Shown: positions 17,693 to 26,762, numbered from the stretch's first letter. The stretch is DNA of 64,000 nt from Desulfuromonas sp. AOP6 (GCF_009731355.2 NZ_AP022810.1:1950001-2014000), one strand, 5' to 3'. The notes: generated by a model not told the origin, from the sequence alone. Made by a program: numbers and translations.

Positions 17693-20088
17693 CGGCCAAA
17701 CAACCCCCGAATGGTATCTTCCAAAACCTTCTTACCGGCATCCTTGGCCGGATCGGATTCCCCTGCGGCGGGTTCGTCGCCTTTGAACAGTTTCTTCTCC
17801 AGCTGACGTTGCAGTTCCTGGGCGGCCTTTTCCTTGACCTGCTCTTTGGCCGCACTGGTATCAAGGCCAAAGCGGGGCTTGTCGAGAGTTCCCGCCAGCC
17901 GCAGAGGGACGAGCCCCCAACCGTCGGAATCAGTCAAAAATTGACTCACCTTGCCCTTGTTGTCCAGCTTCCGCGACAACTCGGGTGAAAGGCGCAGATC
18001 AAGAGACAGATCCAGGGAACCGTCCATCCCCAGGGCCCCCTTGGGGCTGAACCGCGCATTGCTTCCGGCAAAAGTGCTCTGAATCAACACCTTCCCTTTT
18101 TCGATAGCAAAACTGCCGGCCGACTCCCGCACATTGATTTCCCGGAGCTCCTCAAGGGACAGAAACTCGGCCAGGCCCTTCACCAGGGCACTGCCCGAAA
18201 GCTTGCCATCCTTGAAGAGAAAGTCACCTGAACCCGAGAGATTGCGTCGTATGTCGGCCAGAGAAACACCCTTGCCTTTCAGGATAAGATGGAGATCGAG
18301 GCCGCCTTGCACGGTGTCAGCCGATTTGGGCAGAAAAGCGCTGATCAAGGGATTCATCTGGGCACCTTGAACGCTAAAGGTCGAATCATACACCAGTCCT
18401 TTTTTACCGAGATCGACAACGGCCTTTTCCGTAAATGTCCCTCCGGCCACACTCCCCGTGAGGGTCTCCAGGGTAAAAATGTTATTTTCCAGGCGGTACT
18501 TGGCGACCATGTTCTCTATATTCATGCCACGATAGACTGTTTGTCCGATACGCGCCTCGCCGGAAACGACAAGAGGCAGATCGAAGGGGCCGATATCGCC
18601 AGCCTTTTCCTCGCTGGCTTTCCCGGTGGAAGACCCTGCTTCGGCGGCGGCAGCTCCTTGTGACCCTGCTCCCTGCAACAGAGGGTCAAGGTGCAGCCGG
18701 TCAGCCGTAAGGCTGTTTTCGATGCGAAGAGGCTTGCCAAAGAGGTTGGACACTTTCAGATTGATGGCCGCCGTGGTATCGCCCATCTTCAGTTCAAGCT
18801 GCTGCGCACTGATGGCATCCCCCTTGAGGGCCAGGCGACCGGTCAGCGCTGGCCGCAGGGAAGCCATACTGGCCTGAACCCCGGACAGGACAACTTCACC
18901 ATCACGCAGCAATTTCAGGGGGTCATCCGCTGTCCCGGCAAGATTGATGCGGGCACTGATCTTGCCAGCGGGATCCAGATCACCAAGATCGGGGAGAAGT
19001 CCAGCCGGAGCGGCCCGCAAGGCGGAGCGGACATCCAGATCAGGCAATTCAACTGTCATGTCCAACTGGGGCACGGCTCCGTAGTTTGACACACGCCCCT
19101 GCATCCGTGCCACGATACCGTTTGCCGTCAGCGTGGTCGGCCTTATGTCCAGCGCCTTCTGGGTCAAGTTGATATCGAGGTCGTAATCAAGCAAGAGAGA
19201 GGCATCACGGACAGGAACATCCTTAAGAGCGTCCAGAAGGATATCGAGATCCGTGAGACTGACCTTTCCATGAGAGGAAAAACCCGCACTTCCACCTTTG
19301 ACAGCAAGGTCAAGGGCGACCTGAAGAGCATCGAGACGCCCTGGCAGCTGTTGCCTGAAATAGGGGGTGAAGGGTGTGATATCGAGGGGTGAAAGTTTCA
19401 GGCTGGCCTCACCACTGGCCGTAGCCACATTGGTTTTGCCGGCCACGGCCAGAGTCGCCTCACCCAGTACAGCCTCAAGGGAGAAGGGGAAATCCTTATC
19501 CAATGAGATGTCCCGGGCAGAAACATTCAGGCCGCTCACCTTGTAGCGATACGGCGCTTCGCCACCGAAGCTGCGGTCGAGGAAAAGCACCTCGCCTCCA
19601 TTCAGGACAACCCGGGAAATCAAAAGATCAATGCCGCCATCTTTGCCGTCCGATTCCCGACCCGGCGAGGATGGCATTTCTTCCGTTGAAGAATTCTTTG
19701 CGGCCATCAGGTCGCTGAAATTGAAAGATCCATCCTGCAGACGCTCGACGCGAATTCTGGGCTCTTCAAGGCGGACTTCATCAACCACTACCTTCATGAA
19801 GAGAAGCGGCCAGAAACGGTATCGCAAAACGAGTTTTTCAGCGGTGACGAAATATTCATCACCTTGAGCTTCGCCAATGCGAAGCTGGCTGAGGCTGATC
19901 CCTGAGAAGAGACTGACCTGGACCTCGCCCAACTCGACTTTGCGATTGAGAGATTTTTCGGCCAGCGGCAGGACCGTGTCTTTAACCCGTTCCGGGGTAA
20001 TCAAAATCTTGGCAAGTACGCCAATTGAAATGCCGAGAGCCACCAACACAGCCAGAACTATCGCGGCAATCTTACCCACCTTTTTCAT
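17689..20088 (-). CDS. AsmA family protein
   Basis: 799 residues. A single N-terminal membrane helix (about residues 7-30) anchors a long, beta-rich periplasmic region. The start VLLPLAEKSLNRKVELGEV-like segment and the C-terminal DLHLILKGKGVSLADIRRNL and LSGSGDFLFKDGKLSG segments match the AsmA/AsmA-like bridge proteins, thought to carry phospholipids or influence outer-membrane assembly. A Ser/Ala/Glu-rich interruption sits near the middle. The C-terminus is charged. It is 27 bases downstream of the EVE-domain gene, so the two may be cotranscribed although their functions look unrelated. Confidence 0.85.
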   Translation of the reverse strand: MKKVGKIAAIVLAVLVALGISIGVLAKILITPERVKDTVLPLAEKSLNRKVELGEVQVSLFSGISLSQLRIGEAQGDEYFVTAEKLVLRYRFWPLLFMKVVVDEVRLEEPRIRVERLQDGSFNFSDLMAAKNSSTEEMPSSPGRESDGKDGGIDLLISRVVLNGGEVLFLDRSFGGEAPYRYKVSGLNVSARDISLDKDFPFSLEAVLGEATLAVAGKTNVATASGEASLKLSPLDITPFTPYFRQQLPGRLDALQVALDLAVKGGSAGFSSHGKVSLTDLDILLDALKDVPVRDASLLLDYDLDINLTQKALDIRPTTLTANGIVARMQGRVSNYGAVPQLDMTVELPDLDVRSALRAAPAGLLPDLGDLDPAGKISARINLAGTADDPLKLLRDGEVVLSGVQASMASLRPALTGRLALKGDAISAQQLELKMGDTTAAINLKVSNLFGKPLRIENSLTADRLHLDPLLQGAGSQGAAAAEAGSSTGKASEEKAGDIGPFDLPLVVSGEARIGQTVYRGMNIENMVAKYRLENNIFTLETLTGSVAGGTFTEKAVVDLGKKGLVYDSTFSVQGAQMNPLISAFLPKSADTVQGGLDLHLILKGKGVSLADIRRNLSGSGDFLFKDGKLSGSALVKGLAEFLSLEELREINVRESAGSFAIEKGKVLIQSTFAGSNARFSPKGALGMDGSLDLSLDLRLSPELSRKLDNKGKVSQFLTDSDGWGLVPLRLAGTLDKPRFGLDTSAAKEQVKEKAAQELQRQLEKKLFKGDEPAAGESDPAKDAGKKVLEDTIRGLFGR

Positions 20089-20115
20089 AGAATCCCCCGT
20101 AAATCGCCAAAAACC

Positions 20116-20604
20116 TCAGCATTCACTGTCCACCAACTCCCCGATCTTCAGCACAGCCTGCCATTCGTTGGCACGCACCGGCTGCACGGAAAGACGGTTA
20201 CCTTTTTTAAGAACATCCATCCCCCGGAGCACCGGATGAGCCCGCAGATCGGTACGTGTCAGCGGGTGCGCGAGGGGGGCAACATAGTGCACGTCCACCA
20301 TAAACCAGATGGGATTTTTTTCGCTCGCCCGTGGATCGAAGTGATCACTGCAAGGATCGAGCGCCGTATGGTCGGGATACCCTTCGCGAACGACCCTGGC
20401 GACTCCGACAATAGCGGGTTCTTTGATGTTGCTGTGGTAAAAAAGAACCCCATCACCCACCTTGATCTCATCACGCAGCAGATTCCGGGCCTGATAGTTA
20501 CGCACGCCATCCCAGTGTTCGGTGCCGTCGGGACGATTTTTCAAATCAGCAAAGGAGAAACATTCCGGTTCCGATTTCATCAGCCAGTAACGTCTTGGCG
20601 GCAT
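20116..20604 (-). CDS. EVE domain protein
   Basis: 162 residues, almost all EVE domain: RYWLMKSEPECFSF at the start, then WDGVRNYQARNLLRD, VGDGVLFYHSN, and WFMVDV. EVE domains belong to the PUA-like superfamily and read modified bases in nucleic acid; stand-alone copies occur widely in bacteria with unknown targets. The start is ATG at 20604, preceded by AGAGGATAGGG; a TTG six codons upstream is in frame but has no ribosome site. A promoter candidate lies at 20632-20659. Confidence 0.9.
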   Translation of the reverse strand: MPPRRYWLMKSEPECFSFADLKNRPDGTEHWDGVRNYQARNLLRDEIKVGDGVLFYHSNIKEPAIVGVARVVREGYPDHTALDPCSDHFDPRASEKNPIWFMVDVHYVAPLAHPLTRTDLRAHPVLRGMDVLKKGNRLSVQPVRANEWQAVLKIGELVDSEC

Positions 20605-20631
20605 ATCCCTATCCTCTTTCAAAACAGTTTA

Positions 20632-20659
20632 AGAATACCAGGAGCTTAGAGATTTTCAA
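20632..20659 (-). promoter_or_regulatory. Candidate promoter for EVE-AsmA genes
   Basis: The minus strand has TTGAAA, a 16-base spacer, then TATTCT, about 28 bases before the EVE gene ATG. Confidence 0.4.
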
Positions 20660-20694
20660 TACGCCTGGGCCTCATTTTGGCCAAAGGGGTGGAA

Positions 20695-20723
20695 TTGCAT
20701 TTTTACACGGGGTGCTTTATGAT
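20695..20723 (+). promoter_or_regulatory. Candidate sigma70 promoter for fmdB-like gene
   Basis: TTGCAT and TATGAT are separated by exactly 17 bases, ending 30 bases before the ATG at 20754. Confidence 0.6.
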
Positions 20724-20753
20724 ACGCGGCGTCAACACAGAAAGGAGACCATC

Positions 20754-20942
20754 ATGCCAATTTTCGAGTACCAGTGCCAAACCTGCGGTCAGATTTTTGA
20801 AAAAATCCGTTCAACCTCTTCGGAGCATGAGAAATGTCCCAAGTGTGACGGTGTCGCTGTACGCAAGGTTTCCATTACCGCCGCCTCGTCTTCTTCGGCC
20901 CCATCCTCTTCTGCCGCCTGCGGCAGCGGCCGTTTCGGCTGA
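20754..20942 (+). CDS. FmdB-family zinc ribbon protein
   Basis: 62 residues. MPIFEYQCQTCG starts the classic FmdB/CxxC_CxxC_SSSS zinc ribbon, with Cys8, Cys11, Cys28 and Cys31 in two CxxC pairs. A Ser/Ala-rich tail follows. The ribosome site AAAGGAGA is well placed before the ATG. The function of this family is poorly defined, with proposed regulatory roles. It is a single gene with its own promoter and terminator. Confidence 0.92.
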   Translation: MPIFEYQCQTCGQIFEKIRSTSSEHEKCPKCDGVAVRKVSITAASSSSAPSSSAACGSGRFG

Positions 20943-20980
20943 GCCTGATACGGCGGCGGAGTTTCCGCTGCACCTGAATC

Positions 20981-21014
20981 AAAAGGAGGATCCTCAGGGG
21001 ATCCTCCTTTTTTT
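20981..21014. terminator. Bidirectional terminator between fmdB-like and phosphohexomutase genes
   Basis: A 12 bp stem built on AAAGGAGGATCC and its complement is followed by eight T on the plus strand and four T on the minus strand. It lies between convergent genes. Confidence 0.88.
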
Positions 21015-21026
21015 TCTCTGCCGGTT

Positions 21027-22451
21027 CTAGGCCCCCCGCACGAAGTTGGCGGCGGCGTTCATCAAACCATCCAGATCCTGCGGTGTCCCCGCTTCACCAT
21101 AAACGCGAACGACTGGCTCCGTTCCGGATTTACGGAATAGCACCCAGGAACCATCGGAAAAGAGGAATTTGCAGCCATCGATGGTGATAACCTGTTCCAC
21201 GGCTTTGCCAGCAAGCACCTTGGGTGGGTTTTTGAGTTTACCTGGCAGGGACTTTTCCAGCTCAGGGCTCAAATGGATATTCACCCGACGGGTATAAAAC
21301 TCGCCAACACGCCGATAGAGATCCTGCAGGAGCTCAGAGAGGGATTTCCTTTCCACAGCCACCATTTCCGCCACCAGCAGACAGGCCAGAATGCCGTCCT
21401 TGTCGGGCACATGCCCACGGATAGTCAGGCCGGCGCTCTCCTCACCCCCGATGAGAATGCGATCATCACGGATAAACTCGCCAATGAACTTGAAACCGAC
21501 GGGCGTTTCCAGCACTTCGAGGTGATGATGCCTGGCCACCGCATCAATGAAATGGGAGGTGGCCACGGAACGGGCGGCGGCCCCTTTCATCCCTTTTACG
21601 CGGACCAGGTAGTCCAGCAAAAGGGCCAGCACATAATTGGGCTCGATGAAAGTGCCATCGGCATCGACAATGCCATAGCGGTCGGCGTCGCCGTCCGTGG
21701 CTAGCCCCAGTCCGATATGCGCATTTTCACGAACCCTCTTGATGAAATCACCGATACTGCTGGCCGAAGGCTCGGGCGGCAGGCCGCCAAAATAGGGATC
21801 ACGCTGATCATTCATGGTGACGACGTTGACACCAGCCTCCTGCAGCAGGGTGTCGAGATAGCCCCGTCCCGTCCCATAGAGGGGGTTGACGGCCAGCGTC
21901 ATGCCGCTGCGGCCGATAGCCTCCAGATCGACCAGTTTTCGGATGGCGGCGAAATAATCGGCCCGGGGATCGATCTCTTCAATCAGCCCGGCGCGAAAAG
22001 CCTGGTCCAGGGGCATCTGACGGTAGCAGACCTCACCAAGCATCGCATTGGCCCGATCTTCAATATCCCTGGTCGTCTCAGGCAATGCCGGCCCTCCCCA
22101 AGCCGGGGAAAACTTCAGGCCGTTGTAGTCATAAGGGTTATGGCTGGCGGTAAAATTAATGCCGCCGGCAGCCGAGCGGCGCAGAATTTCAAAAGCGATA
22201 ACGGGCGTCGGCGTGTCCCGATCGCACAGAAAGGTCTTGATGCCGGCACCGGCCAGCACGCGAGCCGTCTCTCTGGCGAACCGATCCCCCATGAAGCGGG
22301 CATCATAGCCCACGACCACCCCGTGGGAGCCGATCTTCTGGGCATTGAGATGATCGGCAATGGCCTGAGTCAACACACGCACATTCTCAAAGGTGAAGTC
22401 CTCGCAGAATATCCCCCGCCAACCGGAGGTACCGAAACTGATGCGGTTCAT
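21027..22451 (-). CDS. Phosphoglucomutase/phosphomannomutase
   Basis: 474 residues, alpha-D-phosphohexomutase superfamily. GTSGWRG opens the protein; the phosphoserine loop is TASHNPYDYNG; the metal loop is DGDADRYG; the sugar-binding loop is GGEESAGL; and the phosphate-binding loop is RKSGTEPVVR. All four active-site loops are intact. It should interconvert hexose 1- and 6-phosphates, feeding glycogen or surface polysaccharide synthesis. Whether it prefers glucose or mannose cannot be told from the sequence. AAGGAT precedes the ATG. Confidence 0.93.
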   Translation of the reverse strand: MNRISFGTSGWRGIFCEDFTFENVRVLTQAIADHLNAQKIGSHGVVVGYDARFMGDRFARETARVLAGAGIKTFLCDRDTPTPVIAFEILRRSAAGGINFTASHNPYDYNGLKFSPAWGGPALPETTRDIEDRANAMLGEVCYRQMPLDQAFRAGLIEEIDPRADYFAAIRKLVDLEAIGRSGMTLAVNPLYGTGRGYLDTLLQEAGVNVVTMNDQRDPYFGGLPPEPSASSIGDFIKRVRENAHIGLGLATDGDADRYGIVDADGTFIEPNYVLALLLDYLVRVKGMKGAAARSVATSHFIDAVARHHHLEVLETPVGFKFIGEFIRDDRILIGGEESAGLTIRGHVPDKDGILACLLVAEMVAVERKSLSELLQDLYRRVGEFYTRRVNIHLSPELEKSLPGKLKNPPKVLAGKAVEQVITIDGCKFLFSDGSWVLFRKSGTEPVVRVYGEAGTPQDLDGLMNAAANFVRGA

Positions 22452-22535
22452 AGATGGGATCCTTCCTGTTATTTAATTTGATGACCAGTCAAAGCATAGC
22501 AGATTGCCATGAACTTGAAAGGCAGCGACTGCGCC

Positions 22536-22826
22536 TCACGACGACTCTTTCTCGCTCCACAGCCTGGGCGCCCGGTACCGTTGAAGGTCAGCCACATAGG
22601 GACAGTCAGCAGGAAGAATGCCCCTCTCGAAGATCTCGGCAGACAAAGGCACACAGCCGGGGCGAGCTTCGTGTCTGTGGCCATACACCGTGCAGAGGCG
22701 CGTCTTCAGGTCGAGAAACTCACAAGGCTCATCGGTATAGAAGATTTCCCCATCGTGATCGATCTTTTCATAACAGCAGCGACCACAGCGTTGGCAGACT
22801 GCTTCCCAGGATGTTTTGTCCTTCAT
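22536..22826 (-). CDS. YkgJ-family cysteine cluster protein
   Basis: 96 residues from the ATG at 22826, which has GGGGAGGAG upstream; the frame is open a further 36 codons but without a ribosome site. Eight cysteines occur in the YkgJ/CxxCxxCC pattern: CQRCGRCC (Cys11, 14, 17, 18), then CEF, LCTVYGHR, PGCVPL and ADCPYV. The family is predicted to bind zinc or an Fe-S cluster and has no proven reaction. It is transcribed away from the PxxKW cysteine-rich gene. Confidence 0.87.
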   Translation of the reverse strand: MKDKTSWEAVCQRCGRCCYEKIDHDGEIFYTDEPCEFLDLKTRLCTVYGHRHEARPGCVPLSAEIFERGILPADCPYVADLQRYRAPRLWSEKESS

Positions 22827-22967
22827 TGGCACTTCTCCTCCCCGGCGGTGGCCAAGATTAGCCGAGACGCTGATCGAGGTCAACCGGGAAAGCATTTTGC
22901 CGTCGACCAGCTTTCGGAAAGGATGACCCGACAAACCTCAAAAAAGAGTCAGGCAGCCAATTTGTCG

Positions 22968-22996
22968 TTGACATAAATGGAAAAAAGCGTTAGAAA
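22968..22996 (+). promoter_or_regulatory. Candidate sigma70 promoter for PxxKW gene
   Basis: A perfect TTGACA is followed after 17 bases by TAGAAA. The expected transcript start near 23003 lies downstream of an in-frame upstream codon at 22977, supporting translation from 23043. Confidence 0.6.
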
Positions 22997-23042
22997 CTCA
23001 GTTTCAGATCAGGAACAACAGCAAACCAAGGAGGCAACATCC

Positions 23043-23330
23043 ATGCAGTGTCAAACTGTTCTTCCCGGTACCGAGTGTACCTTTTGGGCCAAAAAAGGCT
23101 GTAATTTTCAGGGCGGCTCCTGCCAGAACGTCGTCGAAGAGTGCCAGGGCTGTGAGCGCATCGTCAAGGGCTCCATCGGTGAAGTCTGTTCCGTGGCTCC
23201 CTCCCCCAAGCAGAAATGGGTCGGCGGCCTGTGCAATTTCGCCACGCACCGCAAAGTGGAGATTCAGAGCGTCGAGACCAAGATGAATCCCCTCAAGGCT
23301 TCGAAAAAGGCGGCGGGCAAAAAGAAATAA
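23043..23330 (+). CDS. PxxKW family cysteine-rich protein
   Basis: 95 residues from the ATG at 23043, which has AAGGAGG 8 bases upstream. Eight cysteines (3, 12, 20, 27, 34, 37, 49, 64) precede or flank the PKQKW motif (55-59), after which GGLCNFATH and a Lys-rich tail ending GKKK follow. The pattern matches the PxxKW cysteine-rich family seen in Geobacter relatives. The cysteine spacing suggests one or two metal or Fe-S sites (inference). No function is established. The gene is monocistronic with its own terminator. Confidence 0.85.
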   Translation: MQCQTVLPGTECTFWAKKGCNFQGGSCQNVVEECQGCERIVKGSIGEVCSVAPSPKQKWVGGLCNFATHRKVEIQSVETKMNPLKASKKAAGKKK

Positions 23331-23358
23331 CCGGTTTCACCCTTCGATTGTTTCCTCG

Positions 23359-23389
23359 GGCAGGCGCCTTCAAGCGCCTGCCTTTTTTT
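23359..23389 (+). terminator. Terminator after PxxKW gene
   Basis: A perfect 9 bp stem GGCAGGCGC/GCGCCTGCC with a 6-base loop is followed by seven T. Confidence 0.9.
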
Positions 23390-23397
23390 ATGCTTTT

Positions 23398-24093
23398 TCA
23401 ATGAAACAGGACGAAAAGCAGAGGGATCAGAAAGGCGGACACAAGGCCGTTGAGCCCTATGGCCAGGCCGGCCATGGCACCCCCCAATTGCCCAATCTCC
23501 AGCATCCGCGACGTGCCGATACCATGGGCAGCCGTCCCCACCGCCAGACCGATGGCGGCCTGATCCCGAATGCCAATCAGACGACAGAATTCCGGCCCGA
23601 AGACTGCCCCCAGGCAGCCGGTCAAGACCACCAGGGCGGCTGTAAGGGGAGCAATTCCACCAATTTTTTCCACAATACCGATGGCAATGGGAGTCGTTAC
23701 CGACTTCGGTGCCAGCGACAGCACCACCTCCCTGCTTCCCCCCAGCAGCCAGGCAATGCCCGAGGCCGACACGGCCGAGGCAAGGGCACCGGCAAAGACA
23801 CCGACGAGGATGGGTCCCTTTTTGGCCAGGATTTCGGCGCGACGCACATAGAGGGGTATCGCCAACGCTACAACGGCGGGCCCCAGCAGAAAGAGGATGA
23901 TGCGCCCCCCCTCGGCATAGGCCTCATAGGAAATACCCGCCCCTTTCAGAAAAAGAATAATCGTCAGAATCGAGACCAGCACCGGATTGAGCAGCAGGTA
24001 GCCAGAGCGACGGTAAAGCCATTGCGCGATGGCAAAAAAGCCCAGAGTCACCATGATGCCGAACAGGGGGGTGACCACCAGCTCATTCCACAT
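23398..24093 (-). CDS. lrgB: LrgB/CidB family membrane protein
   Basis: 231 residues with about 6-7 membrane segments. LAPKSVTTPIAIGI and GTAAHGIGTSRMLEIG are the conserved LrgB core. LrgB acts with LrgA as a holin/antiholin-like pair, or as a metabolite (pyruvate or glycolate) transporter in some species. Its start overlaps the end of lrgA by 11 bases. Confidence 0.93.
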   Translation of the reverse strand: MWNELVVTPLFGIMVTLGFFAIAQWLYRRSGYLLLNPVLVSILTIILFLKGAGISYEAYAEGGRIILFLLGPAVVALAIPLYVRRAEILAKKGPILVGVFAGALASAVSASGIAWLLGGSREVVLSLAPKSVTTPIAIGIVEKIGGIAPLTAALVVLTGCLGAVFGPEFCRLIGIRDQAAIGLAVGTAAHGIGTSRMLEIGQLGGAMAGLAIGLNGLVSAFLIPLLFVLFH

Positions 24094-24436
24094 GCCGCCT
24101 CCCCTTTCTGGCGACGAGGGATTCCGTCCAGGCCGTAACGGCCATGACCACGAAAGTGCTGATGACGGTGGCTGCGACGATAGGCAGCCACTGCCTGGCG
24201 ATGAGATCCAGATAGACCATCACCCCGACCCCGGCCGGCACAAACAGCAGAGCCAGGTGGGAAAGGAGCAGATCCGCAGCCTCCTGCACCCATTCCAGGC
24301 GCACGACACCCAGACCCAGCGCGGCAAGCAGCAGTCCCATTCCCAGCACATTGCCCGGGATAGGGATTTCCAGCCCCCGCGAAACGACTTCACCGACAAA
24401 TTGCATGATCAGCAGAATAGACAGGCCCTTGACCAC
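24083..24436 (-). CDS. lrgA: LrgA/CidA family membrane protein
   Basis: 117 residues with four hydrophobic helices. PIPGNVLGMGLLLAAL and LLLSHLALLFVPAGVGVM are the family's conserved stretches. It is the small partner of LrgB. The start is GTG, with GGAGGAGGG 5 bases upstream. It sits 33 bases after the TPR gene, so it may be cotranscribed with the upstream radical SAM-TPR pair. Confidence 0.93.
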   Translation of the reverse strand: MVKGLSILLIMQFVGEVVSRGLEIPIPGNVLGMGLLLAALGLGVVRLEWVQEAADLLLSHLALLFVPAGVGVMVYLDLIARQWLPIVAATVISTFVVMAVTAWTESLVARKGRRHVE

Positions 24437-24469
24437 CGTATCCCTCCTCCTTGCCGCGGCAGTGCGCCT

Positions 24470-25255
24470 CTAGAGTTCTTCCTTGAGCCCGGCAATGACA
24501 GCGGCCACTTCCTCGCGAATATCCCGGGAGGATTCAGAGCGTTCATGCAGCAGAAACTCCTGGAAATACTGTATCGCCAAGCGGGTTTTCTCCTGATCGA
24601 GATAAAGATTTCCCAGGGTCAGGTACGCAAATGACAGCCCCGGATCTAGACGGACAGCTTCGCGACACTCCCTTTCGGCCGCCTCCAGATCATCCAGGTC
24701 ATAGGCCATTTCACCAAGATTGAAATGAGCCTGGGCATCTTCCGGATCCAGTGCAACGGCTTTCTGGTAGCTCGCCAGCGCCTCGTCATTTTCGCCCCTG
24801 GCATAGAGGGTGTCGCCCAGGCAGTTGAGGGCGAAGACCGAGTCCGGCTCGACCTTCAGCGCCTTTCGATAGCACCGCTCCGCTTCTTCCATCTGCTCCA
24901 GATGAAAATGAACCAGACCAAGACTGACCAGGGCATCGGACTGGGCTGGGTCCTCCTCAAGAATACGCTCATAGGCGTGACGGGCCTTATCGTTCAACCC
25001 TTGTTCGAAGTAAAGGTCCCCCAAGGCGTAGAGCGCCTCCGTGTGAAGGGGATCCTCTTTCAGGATACGCTCATAAACCTCGAGAGCCTCCTTGATTTGA
25101 CCATCCTCGGCCAAGGCCTCGCCCAGAAGTTCCTGAACCTCAAGGGAAGACGGTTCTTCCTGAAGAGCCTGCCGAAAAAGGCGAATGGCCTCCCGGAATT
25201 CTCCGACATCCATCGTTTCGCGTCCCTTGTTAAGCCATTGCTCGACATTTTTCAC
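24470..25255 (-). CDS. Tetratricopeptide repeat protein
   Basis: 261 residues from GTG at 25255, which has AGGAGA 9 bases upstream. Nearly the whole protein is canonical 34-residue TPR units (for example HTEALYALGDLYFEQGLNDK and DAQAHFNLGEMAYDLDDLEA), about seven in a row. There is no signal peptide, so it is probably cytoplasmic. TPR proteins mediate protein contacts; the partner is not evident. It lies 32 bases after the PDZ-radical SAM gene. Confidence 0.88.
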   Translation of the reverse strand: MKNVEQWLNKGRETMDVGEFREAIRLFRQALQEEPSSLEVQELLGEALAEDGQIKEALEVYERILKEDPLHTEALYALGDLYFEQGLNDKARHAYERILEEDPAQSDALVSLGLVHFHLEQMEEAERCYRKALKVEPDSVFALNCLGDTLYARGENDEALASYQKAVALDPEDAQAHFNLGEMAYDLDDLEAAERECREAVRLDPGLSFAYLTLGNLYLDQEKTRLAIQYFQEFLLHERSESSRDIREEVAAVIAGLKEEL

Positions 25256-25287
25256 GGTGATTGCTCTCCTGACAAAAAAAGGTTTGT

Positions 25288-26592
25288 TTATTGACCAGAC
25301 GGCAGAGCTTCGAGGGCCTCCAGCAAACCCCAGGGGCTGGTGGGCACACGGCACACGGAAACGCCCAGAGCCTCGGCAAGCTGCGGCAGGGTGAAATCGT
25401 CGAGAAAAACATCCTCGCCTTCTTTAAGCACCACATCGGGCACCATCAGACAGCGGCCAAGCTCTTTACCCATAAGTTGCGACACGACATCCCGTCCTGT
25501 CAGCAGCCCGGTAACGGTCACCTGCCCGCCGAAGAAATCGTTGCGGATGGCATAAACCCGGAGCTCGATACCGGTGCGCCGAGCCAGGCCCTGGGCAAAA
25601 GTCTCAATTTCCCGAAAGGCCGATTCGCCGGTAATGACCGACACGGTCCCCGAGCCGAGGGCACCCGCTTCCGCCAGGGCATCTGCCGCTTCAAGGCGAA
25701 AGAGCGGGATGAGGCCGACGCCATTTTCCACCTGGGCCAGATCCTCATAGTCTTCAAGAGGAGGAAAATCCGTGCCTGCCTTAAGGTAAAACTCATCGGC
25801 GGCATAAACAAAACGTGAACCGCTCTCGGCCAGAAATTCCTGCTGAAATTCGTGAACCCGGGCCAGAAGCTCGACTGCTTCTCTTTGGGTCGGTGGCCGT
25901 AGATCCGGCAGACGTTCACGGTATCCCGTCAGCCCCACCGGCACAATAGCCAGGGACAGAATTCCGGGACGCAGAGCATAGAGATCGGTTATGGTGCGAA
26001 CCAATTCATCGCCATCGTTGTATCCGGGGCATACAACGATCTGGGTATGAAGTTCGATACCGCCATCGCAGAGGCGCTTAAGCAGCGGCAGGATAGCCGG
26101 CCCCTGGCGACCGAGCATCCGGGTCCGCAGGTCCTCCGCTGTCGTATGTACGGAGACATAAAGAGGCGACAGACGCTGGTCGAGAATCCGCTGAATTTCA
26201 CTCTCCTCGATATTCGTCAAGGTGACGTAGGAACCATAAAGGTAGGAGAAACGGTAATCCTCGTCCTTGACGTATAGCGTAGACCGCATTTTTGGCGGCA
26301 GCTGATGAACGAAACAGAAGATGCAGTTGTTGCCGCACTGCACAGGGGCCGGATGCTCCAAATGAATACCCAGGCCATCCTCCAGGTCCTTTTCAAATTC
26401 AAGATCCCAAAGTTCGCCATTCTTTTTGCGCACCTCCAGCAACAATTCTTCCGTCGCCACGTAGATCTGGTAATCGAGCAGATCCCGCACGGGCTGGCCG
26501 TTCATGGACAAAAGAAGGTCGCCGACCTCCAGTTCCAGTTCTTCCGCGATACTGCCCTTGTCTACTCCTATGATTTCAACCACCAGCAGCAT
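25288..26592 (-). CDS. PDZ-radical SAM-DUF512 protein
   Basis: 434 residues. An N-terminal PDZ-like domain (residues ~1-60, with ELEVGDLLLSMNGQPV) precedes a radical SAM domain with QCGNNCIFCFVHQLP (CxxxCxxC), and a C-terminal DUF512 domain (from about residue 250, with ITGESAFREI and NDFFGGQVTVTGLLTG). This is the standard architecture of a widespread, uncharacterised family sometimes found near der. GTG at 26583 has a better-spaced ribosome site (AAGGA) and could be the true start. Confidence 0.87.
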   Translation of the reverse strand: MLLVVEIIGVDKGSIAEELELEVGDLLLSMNGQPVRDLLDYQIYVATEELLLEVRKKNGELWDLEFEKDLEDGLGIHLEHPAPVQCGNNCIFCFVHQLPPKMRSTLYVKDEDYRFSYLYGSYVTLTNIEESEIQRILDQRLSPLYVSVHTTAEDLRTRMLGRQGPAILPLLKRLCDGGIELHTQIVVCPGYNDGDELVRTITDLYALRPGILSLAIVPVGLTGYRERLPDLRPPTQREAVELLARVHEFQQEFLAESGSRFVYAADEFYLKAGTDFPPLEDYEDLAQVENGVGLIPLFRLEAADALAEAGALGSGTVSVITGESAFREIETFAQGLARRTGIELRVYAIRNDFFGGQVTVTGLLTGRDVVSQLMGKELGRCLMVPDVVLKEGEDVFLDDFTLPQLAEALGVSVCRVPTSPWGLLEALEALPSGQ

Positions 26593-26675
26593 CCTTTTCC
26601 AGACACCTTGCGCGGACTGTCATGGCCCGCAAGGCGCCCTGCTTAAATAAACCCTGTTCTCCAAGCATTCTTTCC

Positions 26676-26706
26676 AAAAAGAAAAAGACCCCTGCAAGGA
26701 GGTCTT
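26676..26706 (-). terminator. Terminator downstream of hfq
   Basis: On the minus strand a 6 bp core stem AAGACC/GGTCTT, extended by further pairs, is followed by TTTTTCTTTTT. It lies about 100 bases past the hfq stop, after the larger inverted repeat at 26763-26804. Confidence 0.7.
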
Positions 26707-26762
26707 GGTCTTACCACGACAAGAGCCTGTTTTCAACGAATAGTGCAAAGCCGAAAGAGTAC

